Source: Symsagittifera roscoffensis (lineage: Eukaryota > Xenacoelomorpha > Acoela > Convolutidae). From it: a stretch of 64,000 nt of DNA. Numbering within the stretch: the first letter of the stretch is position 1; each line of letters begins with the position of its first letter. The stretch spans positions 19,405,613-19,469,612 of the forward strand of contig NC_087071.1 in NCBI RefSeq assembly GCF_963678635.1, read 5' to 3'. This document shows positions 45,610 through 59,939 of this stretch, piece by piece. Made by a program: the position numbers and the translations under genes. A model generated the notes under the pieces. That model searched no databases, was not told the origin of the DNA, and saw only the letters and a list, made by a program, of their open reading frames with translations.

Positions 45610-48600
45610 GTGGTGATTTTTTTTCCGAAAAAAGTTGTCGTTACAAATTGGTAGTTTCCACTAGCTTCTGGTCTTGGCTACTGAATTTTTCTTCAGTTTT
45701 GTTATCTTTGTAATACACAGCGATAATTTTTTTGGGTTGTTAATGCGTTGTGGGTTTGCTGACAGTTCAATGCAGTACTAAGTTTTTGATTTTGGTCTGT
45801 TTCTGAATTATGTCATTTTTTGTGTTTATCCTTGATGCGATCTTTTGTGGTACAATTTTTCGAGGACCTTATGTGGCTAGTTAAGTCATCTTGATGTGTT
45901 CATTATTGTTCCATTCATCAGTTCTACTGGGTTAGCGATCGATGCAGAAACGAATATGCGCTGTGGTGATTTTTTGTCCCAAAAAAGTTGTCGTCAAAGT
46001 ACTGGCAATTTTTCTTTCTTTTTGGTCTTGACTACCAGACATTCCTTGTTTTCATTAATTTGAAAGACAGAGCTGCCTTTTTGGGGTTGATAATGCATTT
46101 TTTTTACTTGTTGATGTTACCTGGGAGTGCTTAATAATTGTTTTCTGTTTTTTTTCTGTGGAATCATGTCTTTTTATGTGTCTATCAGTGACGCGGTTTT
46201 TCTCGTTAAAAGTTTTTTCCATTTTTGATCACAGCGTCTGGCTGATATTATCATTTCGATGTGCTCATTTTTGTTCATTTATTCAGTTCTACTGGGCTAG
46301 TGGACATTGCACTAGCAATTTTGAGCTGGAGTGTTTTTGTCTCAATAAAGTTATCACAAATTGGTAGTTAACACTAGCTTCTGGTCTTGGCTACTGAATG
46401 TTTCTTCAGTTTTGACATCTTTGAAATACACAGCGACGCTTTTTTTGGGTTGTTAATGAATTGTGGGTATGCTGAAAATTCATGGGAGTACTAATTTTTT
46501 GATTTTGTTCTTTATGTTTCTGAAAGATATCTTTTTTGTGTTCATCCCTGATGCGATTTTTTGTGGTACAAATTTTCTCATTTTCCAGGACGGTGTGTGG
46601 CTAGTTTAGAAATCTTGATGTGTTCAATGTTGTTCCATTCATCAATTCCACTGGGTTAGCGATCTTTGCAGAAGCGAATTTGCGATGTGGTGTTTTTTTG
46701 TCCGAAAAAAAATGTCGTCACAAATTGGTAGTTTCCACTAGCTTCTTCTGGTCTTGACTACTGAATGTTTCTTCAGTTTTGACATCTTTGAAATACACAG
46801 CGACGCTTTTTTTGGGTTGTTAATGAGTTGTGGGTTTGCTGAAGATTCATGGTAGTACTAAGTTTTTGATTTTGGTCTTTATGTTTCTGAAAGATATCTT
46901 TTTTGTGTTCATCCCTGATGCGATTTTTTGTGGTACAAATTTTCTCATTTTCCAGGACGGTGTGTGGCTAGTTTAGAAATCTTGATGTGTTCAATGTTGT
47001 TCCATTCATCAATTCCACTGGGTTAGCGATCTTTGCAGAAGCGAATTTGCGATGTGGTGTTTTTTTGTCCGCAAAAAAATGTCGTCACAAATTGGTAGTT
47101 TCCACTAGCTTCTTCTGGTCTTGACTACTGAATGTTTCTTCAGTTTTGACATCTTTGAAATACACAGCGACAATTTTTTTGGTTGTTAATGCGTTTTGGG
47201 TTTGCTGACAGTTCATGACAGTAGTAGTTTTTGATTTTGGTCTGTTTCTGAAATATGTCATTTTTTGTGTTTACCCTTGATGGGATCTTTTGTGGTACAA
47301 TTTTTTTAGGACCTTATGTGGCTAGTTAAGTCATCTTGATGTGTTCATTGTTGTTCCATTCATCAGTTCTCCTGGGTAAGCGATCGTTGCAGAAGCGGAT
47401 TTGCTCTATGATTTTTTTGTCCGAAAAAAGTTGTCGTCACAAATTGGTAGTTTCCACTAGCTTCTGGTCTTGGTTACTGAATGCTTCTTCAGTTTTGACA
47501 TCTTTGAAATACACAGCGCTGCTTTTTTGGTTTATTAATGCGTTGTGGGGTTGCTGAATGTTTATGGGATTTTTGGATTTTGGTATTTATGTGTCTGAAA
47601 CATGTCTTTTTTATGTTCATCCTTGATGCGATTTTTTGTGGTACAAATTTTTTCATTTTCCAGGACAGTGTGTGGCTAGTTAAGAAATATTGATGTGTTA
47701 ATTGTTGGTCCATTCATCAGTTCTCCTGGGTTAGCGATCGTTGCAGAAGTGGATTTGCTCTATGATAATTTTTTGTCCAAAAAAAGCTCTCAACACAAAT
47801 TGGTAGTTTCCACTAGCTTCTAGTCTTGGTCACTGAATGCTTCTTCAGTTTTGACATCTTTGAAATACGCAGCGCTGCTTTTTTGGTTTGTTAATGCCTT
47901 ATGGGTTTGCTGACTGTTCATGGGATTTTTGGATTTTGGTATTTATGTGTCTGAAACATGTCTTTTTTATGTTCATCCTTGATGCGATTTTTTGTGGTAC
48001 AATTTTTTTTCATTTTTGAGGACAGTGTGTGGCTAGTTAAGAAATCTTGATGTGTTCATTGTTGCTCCATTCATCGATTCTACTGACTCAGCGATCGTTG
48101 CAGAAGCGGATGTGCGCTGTGATGGTTTTTTGTCCGAAAATAATTGTCGTCACAAGTTGGTAGTTTCCACTAGCTTCTGGTCTTGGCTACTGAATGTTTC
48201 TTCAATTTTGACATCTTTGAAATACACAGCGACAATTTTCTTGGGTTGTTAATGCGCTGTGATTTTGCTGACAGTTCATGACAGTGACAGTAGTAGTTTT
48301 TGATTTTGGTCTGTTTCTGAAATATGTCGTTTTTTGTGTTTACCCTTGATGCGATCTTTTGTGGTACAATTTTTTGAGGACCTTATGTGGCTAGTTAAAT
48401 CATCTTGATGTGTTCATTGTTGTTCCAATCATCAGTTCTACTGTGTTAGCGATCGTTGCAGAAGCGAATTTGCGCTGTGGTGATTTTTTGTCCGAAAAAA
48501 GTTGTCGTCAAAGTACTGGCAGTTTTTCTTTCTTTTTGGTCTTGACTACCAGACATTCCTTGTTTTCATAAATTTGAAAGACAGAGCTGCATTTTTGGGG

Positions 48601-51030
48601 TTGATAATGCACTTGTTTACTTGTTGATGTTACCTGGGAGCGCTTAATAATTGTTTTCAGTTTTTTTCTGTGGAATCATGTCTTTTTATGTGTCTATCAG
48701 TGACGCGGTTTTTCTCGTTAAAAGTTTTTCCATTTTTGATCACAGCGTCTGGCTGATATTATCATTTCGATGTGCTCATTTTTGTTCATTTATTCAGTTC
48801 TACTGAGGTAGTGGTCATTGCACTAGCGAATTTGAGCTGGAGTGTTTTGTCTCAATAAAGTTATCACAAATTGGTAGTTTCCACTAGCTTCTGGTCTTGG
48901 CTACTGAATGTTTCTTCAGTTTGAGATCTTTGAAATACACAACGACAAATTTTTGGGTGGTTAATGAGTTGTGGGTATGCTGAAGGCTCATGGGAGTACA
49001 CATTTTTTGATTTTGTTCTTTGTATTTCTGAAAAGTTCCTTTTTAATGTTCAGCCTTGATGTGATTTTTTGTGGTACAATTTTTTTTTCATTTTTGAGGA
49101 CAGTGTGTGGCTAGTTAAGAAATCTTGATGTGTTCATTTTTGTTCCATTCCTCAATTCTACTGGTTTAGCGATTGTTGCAGAAGTGGATTTGCGCAGTGG
49201 TGATTTTTTATCCAAAAAAAGTTGTCACAAATTGGTAGTTTCCACTAGCTTCTGGTCTTGGCTACTGAATGCTTCTTCAGTTTTGACATCTTTGAAATAC
49301 GCAGCGCTGCTTTTTTGGTTTGTTAATGCATTATGGGTTTGTTGACTGTTAATGGGATTTTTGGATTTTGGTAATTATGTGTCTGAAACATGTCTTTTTT
49401 TATGTTCATCCTTTGTGCGATTTTTTGTGGTACAATTTTTTTTCATTTTTGAGGACAGTGTGTGGCTAGTTAAGAAATCTTGATGTGTTCATTGTTGCTC
49501 CATTCATCGATTCTACTGACTCGGCGATCGTTGCAGAAGCGAATTTGCGATGTGATGGTTTTTGTCCGAAAATAGTTGTCGTCACAAGTTGGTAGTTTCC
49601 ACTAGCTTCTGGTCTTGGCTACTGAATGTTTCTTCAGTTTTGACATCTTTGAAATACACAGCGACAATTTTTTGGTTGTTAATGCGTTGTGGGTTTGCTG
49701 ACAGTTCTTGACAGTAGTAGTTTTTGATTTTGGTCTGTTTCTGAAATATGTCATTTTTTGTGTTTACCCTTGATGGGATCTTTTGTGGTACAATTTTTTT
49801 AGGACCTTATGTGGCTAGTTAAGTCATCTTGATGTGTTCATTGTTGTTCCATTCATCAGTTCTACTGTGTTAGCGATCCTTGCAGAAGCGATTTTGCGCT
49901 GTGGTGATTTTTTGTCCGAAAAAAGTTGTCGTCAAAGTACTGGCAGTTTTTCTTTCTTTTTGGTCTTGACTAAGAGACATTCCTTGTTTTCATAAATTTG
50001 AAAGACAGAGCTGCCTTTTTGGGGTTGATAATGCATTTGTTTACTTGTTGATGTTACCTGGGAGTGCTTAATAATTGTTTTCAGTTTTTTTTCTCTGGAA
50101 TCATGTCTTTTTATGTGTCTATCAGTGACGCGGTTTTTCTCGTTAAAAGTTTTTCCATTTTTGATCACAGCGTCTGGCTGATATTATCATTTCGATGTGC
50201 TCATTTTTGTTAATTTATTCAGTTCTACTGAGGTAGTGGTCATTGCACTAGCAAATTTGAGCTGGAGTGTTTTTGTCTCAATAAATTATCACAAATTGGT
50301 AGTTAACACTAGCTTCTGGTCTTGGCTACTGAATGTTTCTTCAGTTTTGACATCTTTGAAATACACAGCGACGCTGTTTTTGGGTTGTTAATGAATTGTG
50401 GGTATGCTGAAGATTCATGGGAGTACCAAGTTTTTGATTTTGTTCTTTATGTTTCTGAAAGATGTCGTTTTTTGTGTTCATCCTTGATGCGATTTTTTGT
50501 GGTACAAATTTTTTCATTTTCCAGGACGGTGTGTGGCTAGTTTAGAAATCTTGATGTGTTCATTGTTGTTCCATTCATCAATTCCACTGGGTTAGCGATC
50601 TTTGCAGAAGCGAGTTTGCGCTGTGGTGATTTTTTGTCCGAAAAAAATGTCGTCACAAATTGGTAGTTTCCACTAGCTTCTGCTACTTTTCTTCTGCTAC
50701 TAGTTTCCACTAGCTCTTTCTTTTTGGTCTTGACTACCAGACATTCCTTTTTTTCATGAATTTGAAAGACAGAGCTGCCTTTTTGGTGTTGATAATGCAT
50801 TTGTTTACTTGTTGATGTTACCTGGGAGTGCTTAATAACTGTTTTCTGTTTTTGTTTCTGTGGAATCATGTCTTTTTATGTGTCTATCAGTGACGCGGTT
50901 TTTCTCGTTCAAAATTTTTGCATTTTTGATCACAGCGTCTGGCTGGTATTATCATTTCGATGTGCTAATTTTTGTTCATTTATTCAGTTCTACTGAGGTA
51001 GGGGTCATTGCACTAGCGAATTTGAGCTGG
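44900..51030 (+). repeat. 6.13-kb tandem duplication, copy 1 (17 monomers)
   Basis: Landmarks recur at an offset of 6,129-6,132 bp over the whole stretch, for example the CGGATGTGCGCTGTGATGG variant near 48,107 and 54,238. The left breakpoint lies within 44,875-44,920, in a B-type head (GGAGTGTTTTTGTCTCAATA). Breakpoints are known only to within about 45 bp because the exchange took place between similar monomers. Confidence 0.9.
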
Positions 51031-54000
51031 AGTGTTTTTGTCTCAATAAAGTTATCACAAATTGGGAGTTAACACTAGCTTCTGGTCTTGGCTACTGAAT
51101 GTTTCTTCAGTTTTGACATCTTTGAAATACACAGCGACGCTTTTTTTGGGTTGCTAATGCGTTGTGGGTATGCTGACGGTACATGGTAGTTTTAAGTATT
51201 TCATTTTGGTCTTTATGTTTCTGAAAGATGTCTTTTTTGTGTTCGTTCTTGATGCGATCTTTTGTGGTACAATTTTTTTTCATTTTTCAGGACACTGTGT
51301 GGCTAGTTAAGTCATCTTGATGTGTTCATTGTTGTTCCATTCATCAGTTCTTCTGGGTTAGCGATCGTTGCAGAAGCGTATTTGCTCAATGATAATTTTT
51401 TGTCCGAAAAAAGTTGTCGTCACAAATTGGTAGTTTCCACTAGCTTCTGGTCTTGGTTACTGAATGCTTCTTCAGTTTTGACATCTTTGAAACACGCAGC
51501 GCTGCTTTTTTGGTTTGTTAATGCGTTGTGGGTTTGCTGACTGTTTATGGGACTTTTGTATTTATGCGTCTGAAACATGTCTTTTTTTTATGTTCATCCT
51601 TCATGCGATTTTTTGTGGTACAATGTTTTTTCATTTTTGAGGACAGTGTGTGGCTAGTTAAGAAATCTTGATGTGTTCATTTTTGTTCCATTCCTCAATT
51701 CTACTGGCTTAGCGATCGTTGCAGAAGTGGATTTGCGCAGTGGTGATTTTTTTTCCGAAAAAAGTTGTCGTTACAAATTGGTAGTTTCCACTAGCTTCTG
51801 GTCTTGGCTACTGAATTTTTCTTCAGTTTTGTTATCTTTGTAATACACAGCGATAATTTTTTTGGGTTGTTAATGCGTTGTGGGTTTGCTGACAGTTCAA
51901 TGCAGTACTAAGTTTTTGATTTTGGTCTGTTTCTGAATTATGTCATTTTTTGTGTTTATCCTTGATGCGATCTTTTGTGGTACAATTTTTCGAGGACCTT
52001 ATGTGGCTAGTTAAGTCATCTTGATGTGTTCATTATTGTTCCATTCATCAGTTCTACTGGGTTAGCGATCGATGCAGAAGCGAATATGCGCTGTGGTGAT
52101 TTTTTGTCCCAAAAAAGTTGTCGTCAAAGTACTGGCAATTTTTCTTTCTTTTTGGTCTTGACTACCAGACATTCCTTGTTTTCATTAATTTGAAAGACAG
52201 AGCTGCCTTTTTGGGGTTGATAATGCATTTTTTTTACTTGTTGATGTTACCTGGGAGTGCTTAATAATTGTTTTCTGTTTTTTTTTCTGTGGAATCATGT
52301 CTTTTTATGTGTCTATCAGTGACGCGGTTTTTCTCGTTAAAAGTTTTTTCCATTTTTGATCACAGCGTCTGGCTGATATTATCATTTCGATGTGCTCATT
52401 TTTGTTCATTTATTCAGTTCTACTGGGCTAGTGGACATTGCACTAGCGATTTTGAGCTGGAGTGTTTTTGTCTCAATAAAGTTATCACAAATTGGTAGTT
52501 AACACTAGCTTCTGGTCTTGGCTACTGAATGTTTCTTCAGTTTTGACGTCTTTGAAATACACAGCGACGCTTTTTTTGGGTTGTTAATGAATTGTGGGTA
52601 TGCTGAAAATTCATGGGAGTACTAATTTTTTGATTTTGTTCTTTATGTTTCTGAAAGATATCTTTTTTGTGTTCATCCCTGATGCGATTTTTTGTGGTAC
52701 AAATTTTCTCATTTTCCAGGACGGTGTGTGGCTAGTTTAGAAATCTTGACGTGTTCAATGTTGTTCCATTCATCAATTCCACTGGGTTAGCGATCTTTGC
52801 AGAAGCGAATTTGCGATGTGGTGTTTTTTTGTCCGAAAAAAAATGTCGTCACAAATTGGTAGTTTCCACTAGCTTCTTCTGGTCTTGACTACTGAATGTT
52901 TCTTCAGTTTTGACATCTTTGAAATACACAGCGACGCTTTTTTTGGGTTGTTAATGAGTTGTGGGTTTGCTGAAGATTCATGGTAGTACTAAGTTTTTGA
53001 TTTTGGTCTTTATGTTTCTGAAAGATATCTTTTTTGTGTTCATCCCTGATGCGATTTTTTGTGGTACAAATTTTCTCATTTTCCAGGACGGTGTGTGGCT
53101 AGTTTAGAAATCTTGATGTGTTCAATGTTGTTCCATTCATCAATTCCACTGGGTTAGCGATCTTTGCAGAAGCGAATTTGCGATGTGGTGTTTTTTTGTC
53201 CGAAAAAAAATGTCGTCACAAATTGGTAGTTTCCACTAGCTTCTTCTGGTCTTGACTACTGAATGTTTCTTCAGTTTTGACATCTTTGAAATACACAGCG
53301 ACAATTTTTTTGGTTGTTAATGCGTTTTGGGTTTGCTGACAGTTCATGACAGTAGTAGTTTTTGATTTTGGTCTGTTTCTGAAATATGTCATTTTTTGTG
53401 TTTACCCTTGATGGGATCTTTTGTGGTACAATTTTTTTAGGACCTTATGTGGCTAGTTAAGTCATCTTGATGTGTTCATTGTTGTTCCATTCATCAGTTC
53501 TCCTGGGTAAGCGATCGTTGCAGAAGCGGATTTGCTCTATGATTTTTTTGTCCGAAAAAAGTTGTCGTCACAAATTGGTAGTTTCCACTAGCTTCTGGTC
53601 TTGGTTACTGAATGCTTCTTCAGTTTTGACATCTTTGAAATACACAGCGCTGCTTTTTTGGTTTATTAATGCGTTGTGGGGTCGCTGAATGTTTATGGGA
53701 TTTTTGGATTTTGGTATTTATGTGTCTGAAACATGTCTTTTTTATGTTCATCCTTGATGCGATTTTTTGTGGTACAAATTTTTTCATTTTCCAGGACAGT
53801 GTGTGGCTAGTTAAGAAATATTGATGTGTTAATTGTTGGTCCATTCATCAGTTCTCCTGGGTTAGCGATCGTTGCAGAAGTGGATTTGCTCTATGATAAT
53901 TTTTTGTCCAAAAAAAGCTCTCAACACAAATTGGTAGTTTCCACTAGCTTCTAGTCTTGGTCACTGAATGCTTCTTCAGTTTTGACATCTTTGAAATACG

Positions 54001-57000
54001 CAGCGCTGCTTTTTTGGTTTGTTAATGCCTTATGGGTTTGCTGACTGTTCATGGGATTTTTGGATTTTGGTATTTATGTGTCTGAAACATGTCTTTTTTA
54101 TGTTCATCCTTGATGCGATTTTTTGTGGTACAATTTTTTTTCATTTTTGAGGACAGTGTGTGGCTAGTTAAGAAATCTTGATGTGTTCATTGTTGCTCCA
54201 TTCATCGATTCTACTGACTCAGCGATCGTTGCAGAAGCGGATGTGCGCTGTGATGGTTTTTTGTCCGAAAATAATTGTCGTCACAAGTTGGTAGTTTCCA
54301 CTAGCTTCTGGTCTTGGCTACTGAATGTTTCTTCAATTTTGACATCTTTGAAATACACAGCGACAATTTTCTTGGGTTGTTAATGCGCTGTGATTTTGCT
54401 GACAGTTCATGACAGTGACAGTAGTAGTTTTTGATTTTGGTCTGTTTCTGAAATATGTCGTTTTTTGTGTTTACCCTTGATGCGATCTTTTGTGGTACAA
54501 TTTTTTGAGGACCTTATGTGGCTAGTTAAATCATCTTGATGTGTTCATTGTTGTTCCAATCATCAGTTCTACTGTGTTAGCGATCGTTGCAGAAGCGAAT
54601 TTGCGCTGTGGTGATTTTTTGTCCGAAAAAAGTTGTCGTCAAAGTACTGGCAGTTTTTCTTTCTTTTTGGTCTTGACTACCAGACATTCCTTGTTTTCAT
54701 AAATTTGAAAGACAGAGCTGCATTTTTGGGGTTGATAATGCACTTGTTTACTTGTTGATGTTACCTGGGAGCGCTTAATAATTGTTTTCAGTTTTTTTCT
54801 GTGGAATCATGTCTTTTTATGTGTCTATCAGTGACGCGGTTTTTCTCGTTAAAAGTTTTTCCATTTTTGATCACAGCGTCTGGCTGATATTATCATTTCG
54901 ATGTGCTCATTTTTGTTCATTTATTCAGTTCTACTGAGGTAGTGGTCATTGCACTAGCGAATTTGAGCTGGAGTGTTTTGTCTCAATAAAGTTATCACAA
55001 ATTGGTAGTTTCCACTAGCTTCTGGTCTTGGCTACTGAATGTTTCTTCAGTTTGAGATCTTTGAAATACACAACGACAAATTTTTGGGTGGTTAATGAGT
55101 TGTGGGTATGCTGAAGGCTCATGGGAGTACACATTTTTTGATTTTGTTCTTTGTATTTCTGAAAAGTTCCTTTTTAATGTTCAGCCTTGATGTGATTTTT
55201 TGTGGTACAATTTTTTTTTCATTTTTGAGGACAGTGTGTGGCTAGTTAAGAAATCTTGATGTGTTCATTTTTGTTCCATTCCTCAATTCTACTGGTTTAG
55301 CGATTGTTGCAGAAGTGGATTTGCGCAGTGGTGATTTTTTATCCAAAAAAAGTTGTCACAAATTGGTAGTTTCCACTAGCTTCTGGTCTTGGCTACTGAA
55401 TGCTTCTTCAGTTTTGACATCTTTGAAATACGCAGCGCTGCTTTTTTGGTTTGTTAATGCATTATGGGTTTGTTGACTGTTAATGGGATTTTTGGATTTT
55501 GGTAATTATGTGTCTGAAACATGTCTTTTTTTATGTTCATCCTTTGTGCGATTTTTTGTGGTACAATTTTTTTTCATTTTTGAGGACAGTGTGTGGCTAG
55601 TTAAGAAATCTTGATGTGTTCATTGTTGCTCCATTCATCGATTCTACTGACTCGGCGATCGTTGCAGAAGCGAATTTGCGATGTGATGGTTTTTGTCCGA
55701 AAATAGTTGTCGTCACAAGTTGGTAGTTTCCACTAGCTTCTGGTCTTGGCTACTGAATGTTTCTTCAGTTTTGACATCTTTGAAATACACAGCGACAATT
55801 TTTTTGGTTGTTAATGCGTTGTGGGTTTGCTGACAGTTCATGACAGTAGTAGTTTTTGATTTTGGTCTGTTTCTGAAATATGTCATTTTTTGTGTTTACC
55901 CTTGATGGGATCTTTTGTGGTACAATTTTTTTAGGACCTTATGTGGCTAGTTAAGTCATCTTGATGTGTTCATTGTTGTTCCATTCATCAGTTCTACTGT
56001 GTTAGCGATCCTTGCAGAAGCGATTTTGCGCTGTGGTGATTTTTTGTCCGAAAAAAGTTGTCGTCAAAGTACTGGCAGTTTTTCTTTCTTTTTGGTCTTG
56101 ACTAAGAGACATTCCTTGTTTTCATAAATTTGAAAGACAGAGCTGCCTTTTTGGGGTTGATAATGCATTTGTTTACTTGTTGATGTTACCTGGGAGTGCT
56201 TAATAATTGTTTTCAGTTTTTTTTCTCTGGAATCATGTCTTTTTATGTGTCTATCAGTGACGCGGTTTTTCTCGTTAAAAGTTTTTCCATTTTTGATCAC
56301 AGCGTCTGGCTGATATTATCATTTCGATGTGCTCATTTTTGTTAATTTATTCAGTTCTACTGAGGTAGTGGTCATTGCACTAGCAAATTTGAGCTGGAGT
56401 GTTTTTGTCTCAATAAATTATCACAAATTTGTAGTTAACACTAGCTTCTGGTCTTGGCTACTGAATGTTTCTTCAGTTTTGACATCTTTGAAATACACAG
56501 CGACGCTGTTTTTGGGTTGTTAATGAATTGTGGGTATGCTGAAGATTCATGGGAGTACCAAGTTTTTGATTTTGTTCTTTATGTTTCTGAAAGATGTCGT
56601 TTTTTGTGTTCATCCTTGATGCGATTTTTTGTGGTACAAATTTTTTCATTTTCCAGGACGGTGTGTGGCTAGTTTAGAAATCTTGATGTGTTCATTGTTG
56701 TTCCATTCATCAATTCCACTGGGTTAGCGATCTTTGCAGAAGCGAGTTTGCGCTGTGGTGATTTTTTGTCCGAAAAAAATGTCGTCACAAATTGGTAGTT
56801 TCCACTAGCTTCTGCTACTTTTCTTCTGCTACTAGTTTCCACTAGCTCTTTCTTTTTGGTCTTGACTACCAGACATTCCTTTTTTTCATGAATTTGAAAG
56901 ACAGAGCTGCCTTTTTGGTGTTGATAATGCATTTGTTTACTTGTTGATGTTACCTGGGAGTGCTTAATAACTGTTTTCTGTTTTTGTTTCTGTGGAATCA

Positions 57001-57162
57001 TGTCTTTTTATGTGTCTATCAGTGACGCGGTTTTTCTCGTTCAAAATTTTTGCATTTTTGATCACAGCGTCTGGCTGATATTATCATTTCGATGTGCTCA
57101 TTTTTGTTCATTTATTCAGTTCTACTGAGGTAGGGGTCATTGCACTAGCGAATTTGAGCTGG
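51031..57162 (+). repeat. 6.13-kb tandem duplication, copy 2
   Basis: Directly adjoins copy 1. Only a handful of differences are seen by eye, such as GGGGTTGCTG (copy 1) against GGGGTCGCTG (copy 2) near 53,680, and AAATTGGTAGTTAAC against AAATTTGTAGTTAAC near 56,428. The right end lies within about 57,137-57,182, again in a B-type head, as expected for unequal crossing-over between two equivalent monomers. Confidence 0.9.
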
Positions 57163-59939
57163 AGTGTTTTTGTCTCAATAAATTATCACAAATTGGTAGT
57201 TAACACTAGCTTCTGGTCTTGGCTACTGAATGTTTCTTCAGTTTTGACATCTTTGAAATACACAGGGACGCTGTTTTTGGGTTGTTAATGAATTGTTGGT
57301 ATGCTGAAGATTCATGGGAGTACTAAGTTTTTGATTTTGTTCTTTATGTTTCTGAAAGATGTCATTTTTTGTGTTCATCCTTGATGCGATTTTTTGTGGT
57401 ACAAATTTTTTCATTTTCCAGGACTGTGTGGCTAGTTTAGAAATCTTGATGTGTTCATTGTTGTTCCATTCATCAATTCCACTGGGTTAGCGATCTTTGT
57501 AGAAGCGAATTTGCGCTGTGGTGATTTTTTGTCCGAAAAAAATGTCGTCACAAATTGGTAGTTTCCACTAGCTTCTTCTGCTACTTTTCTTCTGCTACTG
57601 AATGTTTCTTCAGTTTTGACATCTTTGAAATACACAGCGACAATTTTTTTGGGTTGTTAATGCGTTGTGGGTTTGCTGACAGTTCATGGGAGTACTAAGT
57701 TTTTGATTTTGGTCTTTATCTTTCTGAAATATGTCTTTTTTTGTGTTTGTTCTTGATGCGATTTTTTGTGGAACAAATTTTTTCATTTTTCAGGACACTG
57801 TGTGGCTAGTTAAGTCATCTTGATGTGTTCATTATTGTTCCATTCATCAATTCTACTGGATTAGTGATCGTTGCAGAAGCGGATTTGCTCTGTGGTAATT
57901 TTTTATCCGAAAAAAGTTGTCACAAATTGGTAGTTTCCACTAGCTTCTGGTCTTGGCTACTGATTGTTTCTTCAGTTTTGATTGACATCTTTGAAATAAA
58001 CAGCGACAATTTTTTTGAAATTTTAATGCGTTGTGGGTTTGCTGACAGTTCATGGGAGTACTAAGTTTTTTATTTTGGTCATTATGTTTCTGAAATATGT
58101 CTTTTTTGTGTTTGTTCTTGATGCGATCTTTTGTGGTACAAATTTTTTGATTTTCCAGGACACTGTATGGCTAGATAAGTCATCTTGATGTGTTCACTAT
58201 TGTTTCATTCATCAGTTCTACTGGGTTAGTGGTCGTTGCAGAAGCGGATTTGCTCTGTGGTATTTTTTTATCCGCAAAAAGTTGTCGTCACAAATTGGTA
58301 GTTTCCACTAGCTTCTGGTCTTGGCTACTGAATGTTTCTTCAGTTTTGACTTCTTTGAAATACGCAGCGCTGCTTTTTTGGTTTGTTAAAGCGTTGTGGG
58401 TTTGCTTACTGCTCATGGGACTTCTGGGTTTTGGATTTTTGTTTCTGAAATATGTCTTTTTGTGTTTGTTCTTGATGCGATCTTTTGTGGTACAAATTTT
58501 TTCATTTTCCAGGACACTCTGTGGCTAGTTAAGTCATCTTGATGTGTTCATTATTGTTCCATTCATCAGTTCTACTGGGTTAGCGATCGTTGCAGAAGCG
58601 GATTTGCTCTGTGGTAATTTTTTATCCGAAAAAAGTTGTCACAAATTGGTAGTTTCCACTAGCTTCTGGTCTTGGCTACTGAATGTTTCTTCAGTTTTGA
58701 CATCTTTGAAACACACAGCGACAATTTTTTTGGGTTTTTACTGCGTTGTGGGTTTGCTGACAGTTCATGGGAGTACTAATTTTTTGATTTTGGTCTTATC
58801 TATCTGAAAAATTTCTTTTTTTGTGTTTGTTCTTGATGCGATTTTTTGTGGTACAAATTTTTTCATTTTTCAGGACAATGTGTGGCTAGTTAAGTCATCT
58901 TGATGTGTTCATTATTGTTCCATTCATCAATTCTACTAAGTTAGCGATCGTTGCAGAAGCGGATTTGCGCTGTGGTGATTTTCTGTCTGAAAAAAAATGT
59001 CACAAATTGGTAGTTTCCACTAGCGTCTGGTCTCGGCTATTGAATGTTTCTTCAGTTTTGACAACCAAAAAATACAGCGACACTTTTTTGATTTCTTAAT
59101 GCGCTGTGAGTTTGTTGACAGCTCATTGGAGTACTAAGTTTTTGAATTTGGTCTTTATGTTTCTGAAATATGTCTTTTTTGTGTTTGTTCTTGATGCGAT
59201 CTTTTGTGGTACAATTTTTTTTTTCATTTTTCAGGACACTGTGTGGCTAGTTAAGTCATCTTGATGTGTTCATTATTGTTCCATTCATCAGTTCTACTGC
59301 GTTAGCGATCATTGCAGAAACGGATTTGCTCTGTAGTAATTTTTTATCCGAAAAAAGTTGTCGTCACAAATTGGTAGTTTCCACTAGCTTCTGGTCTTGG
59401 CTACTAAATTTTTCTTCAGTTTTGACATCTTTGAAATACACAGCGACAATTTTTTGGGTTGTTAATGCGTTGTGGGTTTGCTGACAGTTCATGGGAGTAC
59501 TAAGTTTTTGATTTTGGTCTTTATGTTTCTGAAATATGTCTTTTTTGTGTTTGTTCTTGATGCGATCTTTTGTGGTACAATTTTTTTTTTCATTTTTCAG
59601 GACACTGTGTGGCTAGTTAAGTCATCTTGATGTGTTCATTATTGTTCCATTCATCATTTCTACTGCGTTAGCGATCGTTGCAGAAACGGATTTGCTCTGT
59701 AGTAATTTTTTATCCGAAAAAAGTTGTCGTCACAAATTGGTAGTTTCCACTAGCTTCTGGTCTTGGCTACTAAATTTTTCTTCAGTTTTGACATCTTTGA
59801 AATACACAGCGACAATTTTTTGGGTTGTTAATGCGTTGTGGGTTTGCTGACAGGTCATGGGAGTACTAAGTTTTTGATTTTGGTCTTTATGTTTCTGAAA
59901 TATGTCTTTTTTGTGTTTGTTCTTGATGCGATCTTTTGT

